This document shows, in pieces, positions 33,777 to 43,669 of a DNA stretch of 64,000 nt. The notes below the pieces were generated by a model. The model was given only the letters and a program-made list of their open reading frames with translations, made no database searches and had not been told where the DNA came from. Numbering within the stretch: the stretch's first letter is position 1; the number at the start of each line of letters is the position of its first letter. The translations under genes and the position numbers were made by a program. The stretch is taken from NCBI GenBank assembly GCA_949317995.1, contig OX439038.1, forward strand, positions 2,250,001 to 2,314,000, written 5' to 3'. Source of the DNA: Acholoe squamosa (lineage: Eukaryota > Annelida > Polychaeta > Phyllodocida > Polynoidae).

Positions 33777-35623
33777 TTATACTTCTTCATCAACTTCAGG
33801 TAAGGGTATATTTTGGATTATAAAGTTTAGAATCGACATAAGATTTTCATTGACGAAATCACCATCCATGTCAGAGAATGATAGTTCCTCCTCCTCATTA
33901 TAGCATGAGGGTGAGGGAGTTGAGTCAGAGAGTGGATTAGAGGAATCAAATGGGAAGGAGGAGGAGGGGCTGAAACCAAAGAAGGAGGATCCATCAGAGG
34001 GTGATGATCCCGACTCAGAGGAGGGGGACTTGACCCCTGATGATGGGGATGGGGTCCCAGAAGCAATTGAGTATGCTATAGTACTGTGGTCGTTGCTTGA
34101 TTCAGGTTGTGGAGCCTCAGCCTGGGAGGTGTCAGGCTGAGGAGCCCCAGCCTGGGAGGTGTCAGGCTGGGGCTCCTCAGCCTGGGAGGTGTCAGGCTGG
34201 GGCTCCTCAGCCTGGGAGGTGTCAGGCTGGGGCTCCTCAGCCTGGCAGGTGAGAGACTGAAGCTCCTCAGCCTGGGAGGTGGAGGGCTGGGGTTCCTCAG
34301 CACTGGAGGTGGAGGGCTGGGGTTCCGCAGCACTGGAGGTGGAGGGCTGGGGTTCTGCACCACTGGAGGTGGAGGGCTGGGGTTCCTCAGCCCTGGAGCT
34401 CGAGGGCTGGGGCTCCTCAATGCGGAAGGGGCATTGAAGCTCATGGCGTCTCCGACTTGATTCTGTGACCCTCTCCTTACCACAAAATCCACACTCGTAT
34501 GTATGGAAGAGATCCGGGGATGAGGGGTCATTGTCAGCAGGGGGTGGATGGTAGGGTGAAGAAGTGTTTTGAGGAGGGAGACGTGTCAGAGAAACAGAGC
34601 AGGGCCTTATCAGGGATTGAGGGGGAGGGGAGGCTTCATGAACTTTTTTTGTTTTCTTTCCTTTTCCTTTTAGGCTAAGGTTTTTTCTCTTTTTTAAGAA
34701 TTTTGTGGAGGGTTCATCCGAGATCTTAGGGGAATTTGGGCGGGTTTGGTCCATGACTCTTGTCATGGAGCGGGGGGTTAGGTCTAATAAATTATCTACA
34801 TCTACCCCCTGGGGTGGGGTGGGTTCCAAAGTACACACCACATTTGATGGGGAGTGTATAGATGGAGGTGAAGGCCGAATCAGTGGTGATTGGTAGGGGG
34901 ATCTGGTTTTGGTTGGTGTTGTTGTGGAGTAGGGGCGGTGCCTGAGGGTGCCAAAGGGTCGGGAAGGATTTGATGGGGGATAGTCGGAGTCAGAGTCAGA
35001 GTCAGTGGAGGAAGAAGAAGATGGTGATGTCGATGGGGATGATATAATGGATGAAGTACGACGATTGATCCTCATCACCAGCCTTCCCCTCATGGTGTTT
35101 CTGTAATTAAGCAAAAACCAAGAAAAATTAGAATATTCTTTTTAACAGATGTTTTGCAATAGCTAATACTTAATGTTTAAAGGTGAAAGCACTCTCTTTG
35201 TCTTTTTAATATCATGAATTAATATTCCAAAACCTATATGCTGCTTTAGGAGGTGTGATATCTTCATAGTTCATTGATCATCTTTAAGACACCCTTCAAA
35301 ATAGTTTAGAATACTACAGGTTCCAATTCTAGACCGTGCTGTATTTATATGAGGTGGCATGTGTAGAAAAAATGCTTTAAGTGATTCAACTTATAAACTG
35401 ATAGTTTCACTAACAAACTCGAAAAAGTAAAGTTGAATGAATTATATCATTTCTTACCTGTCTGTTTCCTGTGTAGGGGGTATGATTTCAGGGGACATCC
35501 CTCCATCAGATGACTGCTGGGTGTTTTTGCTGGATTCGGTTCTGTCGAAAAGCACATAAATAAAAATCATCAGTTTTGGTGGTTTTTTTTTTTTGGTTTA
35601 TTTTTTTATCATGTGATGTATCA

Positions 35624-35686
<63 letters not shown>

Positions 35687-36373
35687 AACGCACACTACAC
35701 TACCCGTTGCACTTCATTTCATGGTCTTTATGGGGGGTATAATGAATTATGCTATTCTTACCTGACGGAGAGCTGGTCATCAGAGTCGTCAGGATCGCTG
35801 TTGGTTGGACCGCTGGGTTCGATTCTGTCATAATTGCATGAATAAAAATCTATGAGGAGGGAGATCTATTTTAAAACTTTCATCATGTAAACATCAGCAA
35901 TATATATATGGAAATGCACACATCACTATCCATTTTTTATCATACCATATCACATATTGGGGCTTTTTCAAATTGAATTATGATATTCGTACCTGTCAGA
36001 GGGTTGGTCATCAAAGTTTGTGGAGTCTTCAGGGTCAGCAGGGTTGGAGGCTGCAGGATGTGCATGCTCTCGATTGCGCAACACTTTGCCGGCTTTCTCC
36101 ATGAAGTTGTCGAACATGGGTAAGTACACCTCAGTGTGCCTCCTGAAATCATCCAGCAGAGACACACCGGGGTAGACTGTTGCCTTGTTGGTGGCATATG
36201 CCTGCAAGGTACCCCTGAGCATTGATGCTCCTCCTACCAAGCGTTTAAAGACTTGGTGCATCATTTCGACTCCCTCCTCTAAGAGGGAGGCTTCCTCCTG
36301 ATGCTGAGGGAATATCTTCACACATAGGAGGGTCATCAAGCTCATCAAAGACTTGAAGTCCCTGATGGCATGG
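33777..36373 (-). CDS. Pro/Ser-rich repeat protein with Cys/His finger, left-arm copy
   Basis: Four minus-strand exons can be read: 36373-35993, 35824-35762, 35541-35458 and 35100-33777. Every junction is canonical (CAG|GTACGA, CAG|GTAAGA; acceptors ..ACAG) and in phase 2, each splitting an Arg codon. A further 5' exon must exist because the first acceptor (TTTCAACAG) needs two preceding bases; I could not find it. The first exon encodes a helical domain (HAIRDFKSLMSLMTLLCVKI and on). The last has a Ser-rich start, basic KKRKNLSLKGKGKKTKK, a finger-like CGFCGK..HELQC, about ten EEPQPSTSS/EEPQPDTSQA repeats and an acidic C-terminus (SFSDMDGDF, PEVDEEV). This suggests a nuclear regulatory protein; family not recognised. 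Uninterrupted in this arm. Confidence 0.65.
35627..35683. repeat. (AT)n microsatellite in an intron
   Basis: About 57 bases of TA dinucleotide; the mirror copy in the right arm is longer. It lies between the second and third listed exons of the Pro/Ser-rich gene. Confidence 0.95.
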
Positions 36374-36518
36374 CTGTTGAAAGAAAAAGAGAAAAGAATA
36401 AGGGTCCATGTATTTTTTCCCCTCCTACCATCATACTGGATCATAGACCTAGTAAGTAATTCAACAAGGAATCACTCATACCAACCCTGAAGGTCGTATA
36501 CTGCATTTATTACAATAA

Positions 36519-36891
36519 GGGAGTGGTCATTATTTATCAACAGGGGGGGTGGGTTTTCGCGCGGACGCATGGAATTTTTTACGCCCCCATCAACGACAGT
36601 TAAAATTTTTTGCACCCCCCCCATCAACGGCAGTAAAAAATTTTTGCGTCCCCCCATCAACGGCAGTAAAAATTTTTTGCGTCCCCCCCAAGCCGGAGGC
36701 GTGGAGTGTTTTTGCGCCCCTCCTTGATTTATAGTAGCTTGCGGGCTTTTTTGCTTAAAAGAGGGTGAATTTTTTTAGCCCCCCCTCACGAGGGGTCAAA
36801 TTATTTTTACCCCCCCTCGGGAGGGGACTGAAAATTTTACACACCCCCCCTCAAACCCACCCCCCCCCATTGATAAATAATGACCACTTCC
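36519..36891. mobile_element. Harbinger-like poly-G hairpin element, TAA duplication (left arm)
   Basis: The ends GGGAGTGGTCATTATTTATC then AACAGGGGGG and CCCCCCCATTGATAAATAAT then GACCACTTCC are inverse, flanked by TAA (36516-36518 and 36892-36894). Internal CCCCCATCAACGGCAGTAAA-type modules are tandemly repeated. It has no coding sequence and is related to the elements at 12.5, 18.5 and 38.5 kb. The same insertion is present in the right arm, so it predates the palindrome. Confidence 0.85.
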
Positions 36892-38050
36892 TAAACATGT
36901 ATTTCACGCGTAATAAATGCGGTGAAACGGCCTCCTGATGGGTTACTCACTATTACTCTATTGACATTTCATACATTTCTTGATTGACAGCTTGGAACAT
37001 TATCTCAGAAGAAATAGGAAAAGACTGCATCATAAAACCTATGTTACATTGGTGAATCATGCTGACCTTATACATAATACACCAAACCAATAGGATACAC
37101 TGAGAGTGTTACAGTACATAGATCCATGCTGTGTTTTATTCAGTCTTGATATAGGTCTAGATAGTCACACTGTTTAGAGTAGAACACATGTCTTAGACAG
37201 ATGGTATACAGATAGGTGTAAACATGAAACCTAATGTCCTCATAAAATGGCATTCCTGATCCACCACTCCCTTGGAGATTCACTCATTAAGAGGATACAT
37301 CAGCATCAGAACAGACTACTTCCTCAGGATACACACCAAGGATAAAAAGAAGAGGTAGGTTTTAATATCTTTCTCATACCACTTTTCTTATATCAAACCT
37401 GAGACAGACACAATGTCAGGGAATATGTGGAGGGACAGGGACAGTAGGAGAGGAGGAGAGGAGAGATACCCCCCCCCCCATGGTTTGGTCCCACTTTGCC
37501 TACAGTAGAGGCAGGGAGGGAGGTGACAGACTCCCAACAAGTTCCCAACCCTGTGTGCAACAGCCCCTCCCCCTTTTCTATTAATACACGACAGTAGATG
37601 CACGCTGACAATAGGGGACGTGTGGGGGACACGGCAGATGCTGCCCTAGGGATGCGGACGCGGTTAGACGGACACCAGCCAGAGGAGGGGGGGGTGTATG
37701 TATTGGAACCCACCCCATGGTGGGGGGTGGGGGTGATGCCTAGCAGAGTTCACAGGGTGAAGATGCAGGTCATGGGTTTTGCATATCTGCCAGTGGAGTA
37801 TACCCCTTTGTGTTATCTCAGGGCCATGTACAGGGTATAAGAGTATGATGCTTTGTGAAAATTTTGGTAAAATTGGAATAAATTCCTGTTATGATAGAAT
37901 TGATGTATGTTTTGGTAGTGGATGTATGTGTCAATGAATCATGTGGTATTGAGATAATTTTGCTCTGATGTGCCTTTGTATCAATTCATTGATATTATTG
38001 TTACTCTCCTAAAAGGGTGGCATGATGCACTTATGCAGCACCATAGCTCA

Positions 38051-38313
38051 TTAACCCTTTAAGGGCCGATGATGCATTAATGCATCATGCTTACTGGTCG
38101 TCATGATGCACCAATGAAGTGCTGCTGAGACTACTCACCAGCACTTCATTGGAGCATCATTGCAACCCTTTGGGAGTATATGTATCAACCCGGGAGGGTC
38201 GGCATGATGCTCCAATGAAGTGCTGGCGAGTAGTCTCGCCAGCACTTCATTGGTGCATCATGACGACCAATGGGCATGATGCACTCCTGCAACAGCGGCC
38301 TTTAAAGGGTTAA
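38051..38313. mobile_element. TTAA-flanked hairpin element, copy 1 (left arm)
   Basis: It starts TTAACCCTTTAAGGGCCGAT and ends GGCCTTTAAAGGGTTAA; TTAA target sites with CCC-type ends are the hallmark of piggyBac-like elements. Inside are two long hairpins built from CCAATGAAGTGCTGGCGAG and its inverse. It is a MITE without a transposase. Confidence 0.75.
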
Positions 38314-38453
38314 GTAAGATATTGGTTTCATTTGTCTGGTAGGTTATCCAACAAAAGATAGTAAAAACAAAGAATCACTCACTCTTCAGTGCATCATGGG
38401 AACTTTATGATGGTTAATCACTGTGGGTTATATCATGTTGATACTCTCACTCA

Positions 38454-38530
38454 GGGAATTACTCATCATTTACCATTGGGGGGGGTAAAATTTTTTACCC
38501 CCCCCCCCACCTGATAAGTGATGAACACCC
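38454..38530. mobile_element. 77-bp poly-G/poly-C hairpin element
   Basis: GGGAATTACTCATCATTTAC then poly-G and TAAAATTTTTTA then poly-C and GTGATGAACACCC form one hairpin. The flanking trinucleotides are TCA and TTA, an imperfect duplication. A second copy is at about 39526-39603 in the duplicated kilobase. Confidence 0.65.
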
Positions 38531-39018
38531 TTAATAGTACCATGATACATGAATGCAGCTGAATGAGAATCACTCAATAGTAGTGCATATGTGCATCATG
38601 CTAAGTGCAATTTCTGTTGAACCTTTCATTTTGATACTCACACAAAGGGTGGGCATGATGCACTTATGCAGCACCATAGCTCATTAAGTAAGATATTTTG
38701 GAACCCACCCCATGGTGGGGGGTGGGGGTGATGCCTAGCAGAGTTCACAGGGTGAAGATGCAGGTCATGGGTTTTGCATATCTGCCAGTGGAGTATACCC
38801 CTTTGTGTTATCTCAGGGCCATGTACAGGGTATAAGAGTATGATGCTTTGTGAAAATTTTGGTAAAATTGGAATAAATTCCTGTTATGATAGAATTGATG
38901 TATGAATCATGTGGTATTGAGATAATTTTGCTCTGATGTGCCTTTGTATCAATTCATTGATATTATTGTTACTCTCCTAAAAGGGTGGCATGATGCACTT
39001 ATGCAGCACCATAGCTCA

Positions 39019-39382
39019 TTAACCCTTTAAGGGCCGATGATGCATTAATGCATCATGCTTACTGGTCGTCATGATGCACCAATGAAGTGCTGCTGAGACT
39101 ACTCACCGGCACTTCATTGGAGCATCATTGCAACCCTTTGGGAGTATATGTATCAACCCGGGAGGGTCGGCATGATGCACCAATGAAGTGCTGGCGAGAC
39201 TACTCGCCAGCACTTCATTGGAGCATCATTGCAACCCTTTGGGAGTATATGTATCAACCCGGGAGGGTCGGCATGATGCACCAATGAAGTGCTGGCGAGT
39301 AGTCTCGCCAGCACTTCATTGGTGCATTATGACGACCAATGGGCATGATGCACTCCTGCAACAGCGGCCTTTAAAGGGTTAA
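39019..39382. mobile_element. TTAA-flanked hairpin element, copy 2 with three hairpins (left arm)
   Basis: Same ends as copy 1, with an extra hairpin-plus-spacer unit of about 100 bases, showing that the internal CCAATGAAGTGCTGGCGAG palindromes can expand in tandem. Confidence 0.75.
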
Positions 39383-39901
39383 GTAAGATATTGGTTTCAT
39401 TTGTCTGGTAGGTTATCCAACAAAAGATAGTAAAAACAAAGAATCACTCACTCTTCAGTGCATCATGGGAACTTTATGATGGTTAATCACTGTGGGTTAT
39501 ATCATGTTGATACTCTCACTCAGGGAATTACTCATCATTTACCATTTGGGGGGGGGTAAAATTTTTTACCCCCCCCCCCACCTGATAAGTGATGAACACC
39601 CTTAATAGTACCATGATACATGAATGCAGCTGAATGAGAATCACTCAATAGTAGTGCATATGTGCATCATGCTAAGTGCAATTTCTGTTGAACCTTTCAT
39701 TTTGATACTCACACAAAGGGTGGGCATGATGCACTTATGCAGCACCATAGCTCATTAAGTAAGATATTGGTTTCATTTGTCTGGTAGGTTATCCAACAAA
39801 AGATAGAAAAAACAAAGAATCACTCACTGTTCAATATCTTTATTTCTACCATAGATTAATATGATGGTACATTCATGCTCCAAATACAGTCTCTACACTA
39901 C

Positions 39902-40860
39902 TTAAAAATGATAATCTTTATAGTTACATACAGTACATGATTCACACTTTCCATATCTTGCAACGACCCCAGTTGTGACGGTAAAGTCTGACAGATTTGG
40001 TAATGTCACTCCTTCTGCATGGGCCCTAACATGGAATGAATCTATTTTATATATCTTTAGTTTTTCTGTATATTCCAAAATCCAATCATCTAAAAGACAA
40101 CCAGGGTGGGGGTACAATATTTTGGTGAAGTAAATTGTCTGAGCTTCTCCCTTCGTGTTCATGAGGTCAATAGCCACATGCATTCTGAATGGTTTGATGC
40201 CACAGAGATCATCCTTTGTGTGCCCCACAATGGAGAAGTGACTCAGGGCCAGTTCCCAATTCAGTTCAGGATTGAAAGTCATGGTCTTGTATAGATCTCT
40301 CCCATAGTTCTGCCAGTCATCCCCTGCATTGACACTACCTATGGGAATGCTCACATCCATGTCATGTTGCATCCTTGTTTGGTTTTCTCTAAGGGGCATG
40401 GAGTCTGGTATCTCCTCTGGTATTTCATCCAATCCTTGAATCATCCCCAGTGTGGTATCTTTAGTGTGAGACTCAGAAATATCAAGAAGGGTGTGGCTAC
40501 CCCTGTTATGCAGCCTGGGGTCCTTGGGGGCATTGGAGGTAACCACAGATCTGGTCCCTTCAGCATCACATGTGTCATCAGCCACCTTAAAGAAAAGAAG
40601 AGAACATGATGTGTACTTGGTCATGTCTCATTCGCATGATTCAACACTGTCAAAGTGGACTAAGAGAATAATCAGGGGTAATAAATGTGCAACTCATGTG
40701 CCTGCAGTGGTAGTCACTGGTAGAGGATGGTGAGGAGAGAATGATAAACATGTTTACTTACCACCTTGTGGGGGAGAGTGACCATGGGCTCTACCTCTTC
40801 TTGTAGTGCCTTTGTGATTGACAATTCCGACATGGTTTCTATCATGTTATCTTGAGCCAT
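39902..40860 (-). CDS. Two-exon gene for a 260-residue protein of unknown family (left-arm copy)
   Basis: Exon 1 (40860-40762, 33 codons, starting MAQDNMIETMSELSITKAL) ends at AAGGTG|GTAAGT. Exon 2 (40585-39902) follows a TTTCTTTAAG acceptor in phase 0. A polyadenylation signal (AATAAA on the minus strand) is at 39844-39839, about 60 bases beyond the stop. The protein is acidic in its N-terminal third and soluble, with FNPELNWELALSHFSIV in the middle and a CESCTVC cysteine cluster near the C-terminus. I do not recognise the family. The WELAL phrase faintly recalls the LxxxWEVAL segment of Polinton penton (minor capsid) proteins, which would suit the neighbouring capsid, but that is speculation. 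It shares a 313-bp divergent promoter with the membrane-protein gene. Confidence 0.6.
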
Positions 40861-41173
40861 GGTATGATAATAGGGTTCACACTATGCGACTGCTCTCTCT
40901 AAACTCCAGCTCTTGAGTGCGCTCTGCAGGCATCGAAATGTACCTTTTCAAAAAATCTCTTTTGTGTGCTCAGCCAATCACAGCATGATTTTCAAGACCC
41001 ATCACCCAATCAGAGAGCAGTGTACATGACATTATAGTTATGAAATGTATGAAAAGTGAGTCCTTCCCTGAGAGTGAATTTGTATGCCCTCATAGTAGAG
41101 AAACAGTAAAAACACTATAAATAATCAACTGTGCAGACTGGTATACTTAATTATGCTTTCATATTTTTTAGGA
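40861..41173. promoter_or_regulatory. Bidirectional promoter between divergent genes (left arm)
   Basis: Only 313 bases separate the two start codons. They contain two CCAAT boxes (40974-40978 and 41006-41010) and a TATAAAT at 41116-41122, 52 bases before the membrane-protein ATG. A pyrimidine run ending in TTTTTTAG directly before that ATG could also be a splice acceptor, in which case an untranslated first exon exists. Confidence 0.5.
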
Positions 41174-42735
41174 ATGATGGAGATTGCGAGACTCCTGTTG
41201 GTGTTCGCTGCAGTCTGGGTGATGTGTGCAGCCGATAGATGCCCAGATGCTCCTTACTGCAGTTGCCTGCCACGCATTATAATCTGTCGCAAGACTACGG
41301 TTCTACCAGGACGAATGTCAAAGGGGTCATCACCTCTCAGAATTAGCCCGCCACAGTCTGCAGACCTCCAGGAGTCTGTGTTGAGTGTCACCAAGTTATG
41401 GGAGTTCATAGGATTATTCCCTACCCTGACAAAGGTTGATATCAGGAACGGCCGTGTACCAATGCCCTGTGATCTCATCAATGTCCTGAAACAAATGAGA
41501 TCAAACATTCTAATCCTGTCTGACTGCCCGTCCACTGATATCAACACCGTCGTGCCTTACACAGATGTACCCTCCACAGTCCAAGCCTCCACAGACACAC
41601 ACACTTGGACTGGTGAGAACAGATAGATTTATTGTGGACAGTTTCTAAAAAATGTATCAGTGTTGCTGGTATTACAGTATATATATATATACAGTGTAGG
41701 AAATCATGATCATTGTCAGTCTTGTACTTTTATGTAAAGATTTTTATAGCAATGACCCAATTAATCATATTGAATTTGCCCTTACAGAGGTACCTGTGAC
41801 TACCAGCGCACCAGTCCTCAACACCACAGACTCTACTTACCTGAGGTATGAGGACACTACACTCCTCACGTCTGGATGGGTGCTGGCCGGGATTCTCTTT
41901 TTGGTGGTGGTGATCATCGGATCTTACACCTGCTGCCCCTGCCGGTATTTATTGCATGGCCGTGCATCTTGTAAGTGTCTTGATGCTGCCTGAAAGCTTT
42001 TGGTCCCCTCTTTCATTATCAATAGTGCATTCTCCCTTACTGTAGTTCTCCCTGCCTTGTCGCTTGGCTTGATTGTGTGTGGTATAGAATGTAGGTCTAA
42101 AAGCTGAACTGCATGATGATTATAACACTGCCTGATATCTGCTTTATGCCTGAAGCTCAAGTGTGTTATTTCTATCTGTAATGTCTCACAGCTATCTAAA
42201 TCTAATTCATTCATAACATCATTTACAGCACGTGTTACCCCAGAGGACGTTACACCAGATGCGGAGAAGGGATTACAACGGATCCGTCGGGTATTGAGAT
42301 GGCAAGCGTTGACAAGAGTTCCACGGCGTGTGGCCATCTGGATTCGAGGCAGACGATTTGGACGGAGGAGGCAGGCAAAGACACCCTGTGCCCCAAACTC
42401 ACCACAGAGTGCTACAGAGTCGGTCTACGAGATGAGGGACATGACACTCACACAGTCACCCAGCTCTGACACAGCTAAGGTGAGTATATATCATTACATG
42501 AAATAAGAAGAGACACAAAGACATTTGGTATGATACCTTTATTTCAAAGCTTAAGGTTAAATGTTTCTTACTACATGCAAGACTACTGTCTGCTCTAGAT
42601 AATAATGATTGAACCTATACTTGGGGCTTGGCCCGAGGGTCTACACACAATAAATCATTATCATTTGATTTTTTTTTTTCAAAGTTTATGGATACATGAT
42701 TCCTACTACATGCAAGACTACTGTCTCCTCTAGAT
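41174..42735 (+). CDS. Type I membrane protein with LRR-like Cys ectodomain (left-arm copy)
   Basis: Exons 41174-41612, 41788-41970 and 42229-42479 join in phases 1, 1 and 0 with canonical sites. A fourth acceptor (CTGCTCTAG, 42598) opens about 45 codons to a TAG at 42733-42735. A signal peptide (MMEIARLLLVFAAVWVMCA) precedes CPDAPYCSCLPRIIICRK, which resembles an LRR N-terminal Cys cap. FPTLTKVDIRN and ILILSDC look like one or two LRR strands and a closing cysteine. An N-glycosylation site (NTT) precedes the membrane span (GWVLAGILFLVVVIIGS, residues ~176-193), followed by CCPC and a basic cytoplasmic tail. AATAAA lies at about 42650. Probably a surface or envelope-like protein; family not firmly recognised. 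Confidence 0.65.
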
Positions 42736-42790
42736 ATCAATAATTGAACCTATACTTGGGGCTTGTCCCAAGGGTCTACACACAATGAAT
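42553..42790 (+). repeat. Duplicated candidate terminal exon (~125 bp)
   Basis: ACTACATGCAAGACTACTGT then CTnCTCTAG followed by ATAnnAATnATTGAACC occurs twice (about 42570 and 42705). Both copies keep the acceptor and a similar short open reading (IEPILGA), so the membrane-protein gene may have alternative 3' ends. Confidence 0.55.
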
Positions 42791-42886
42791 CCTTGTCATT
42801 CGAACAGATATCACCATACAATTGCGGTCAGCACATTTCAGAAATGACATCAGTAGATGGTTGTATATGATTGTCTTTTGTCTCTA

Positions 42887-43195
42887 TTAATATTCCACTG
42901 TCACCTCCCTAGCCTGAGAGATTTTATAGGCTCCTGCTGAAACCATGTACAGTAAGCAGATCATAGGAGAGGCCAGGTTCTGTGAGAATTTCATCTCCAA
43001 GCGTGTTGAGGCCTTGCGGATGGTGGAGAATTGAAGCTTCCTCACATCTAGGTCATGCTGGGTCGAGAAGGCGAATATGGTGTTGTCCTGGCGGAAGGCA
43101 TCCTGTGTGATTCCATTGCCCTTGTTGCCTGCAATCTGTTGGAATGCTGCATAGACTTCAGCAAACCTCTTTTTTCCAAAGTCGGGCTGAGACGG
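42887..43195 (-). pseudogene. Major-capsid-like protein, C-terminal fragment (left-arm copy)
   Basis: About 102 codons read down from the axis to a TAA at 42887. The order NTIFAFSTQHDL, then STRLEMKFSQNL, then KISQAREVTVEY corresponds to the end of Polinton/Maverick/adintovirus-type double-jelly-roll capsid proteins, in which a FAFDLTPD-like motif is followed by an (N/T)LRLE-x-F strand and a final strand ending in (E/K)I..(A)R.V..(D/E)Y. This is recognition by pattern, not by alignment. The N-terminal three quarters are absent: the reading crosses the spacer into the antisense of the other copy. Truncated by the palindrome and not functional as it stands. Confidence 0.6.
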
Positions 43196-43210
43196 GGTTG
43201 CAGGGAAACT
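43196..43210. other. Palindrome axis (15-bp spacer)
   Basis: GGTTGCAGGGAAACT separates the two arms. It is the only unpaired sequence in 24.5 kb. Both capsid fragments are cut at the same codon here. Confidence 0.95.
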
Positions 43211-43519
43211 CCGTCTCAGCCCGACTTTGGAAAAAAGAGGTTTGCTGAAGTCTATGCAGCATTCCAACAGATTGCAGGCAACAAGGGCAATGGAATCACA
43301 CAGGACGCCTTCCGCCAGGACAACACCATATTCGCCTTCTCGACCCAGCATGACCTAGATGTGAGGAAGCTTCAATTCTCCACCATCCGCAAGGCCTCAA
43401 CACGCTTGGAGATGAAATTCTCACAGAACCTGGCCTCTCCTATGATCTGCTTACTGTACATGGTTTCAGCAGGAGCCTATAAAATTTCTCAGGCTAGGGA
43501 GGTGACAGTGGAATATTAA
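43211..43519 (+). pseudogene. Major-capsid-like protein, C-terminal fragment (right-arm copy)
   Basis: Same 102 codons as the left copy, running outward to the TAA at 43519. The 154-codon frame starting at 43055 is chimeric: its first third is the antisense of the left copy, so the apparent start is not real. Confidence 0.6.
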
Positions 43520-43669
43520 TAGAGACAAAAGACAATCATATACAACCATCTACTGATGTCATTTCTGAAATGTGCTGACCGCAATTGTATGGTGATATCT
43601 GTTCGAATGACAAGGATTCATTGTGTGTAGACCCTTGGGACAAGCCCCAAGTATAGGTTCAATTATTGA

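Larger units (their letters stand above)
37705..39770. repeat. Direct duplication of about 1 kb (left arm)
   Basis: The segment starting GGAACCCACCCCATGGTGGG at about 37707 recurs at about 38700, followed by the same order of sequences: an AGGGTATAAGAGTATGATGC phrase, a TTAA-flanked hairpin element, a poly-G hairpin and the CATATGTGCATCATGC phrase. The second copy carries one extra hairpin unit in its TTAA element. The mirror arm has the same duplication (about 46.6-48.7 kb), so it is older than the palindrome. Confidence 0.85.
30957..43195. repeat. Left arm of a ~12.2-kb inverted repeat
   Basis: From AGTAGTATAGTGTGAGACAC (30957) to GTCGGGCTGAGACGG (43195) the sequence is the inverse of 55488 down to 43211. 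The match includes five genes, three small transposons, a ~1-kb tandem duplication and introns. Differences are scattered substitutions, small indels, different (AT)n length (35627-35683 against about 50749-50819) and different poly-G lengths. The outer end starts with AG, as Polinton termini do, but the flanks (CACATG on the left, GGGGTT on the right) show no 6-bp target duplication. Confidence 0.97.

Noticed and set aside
34107-34460. 117-codon Gly/Leu-rich frame opposite the Pro/Ser-rich gene
   Set aside because: Antisense shadow of the EEPQPSTSS repeats, as is the 151-codon frame in another phase.
43055-43519. 154-codon frame across the palindrome axis (and its mirror 42887-43351)
   Set aside because: Its N-terminal part is the antisense of the opposite capsid copy; only the outward 102 codons are genuine.
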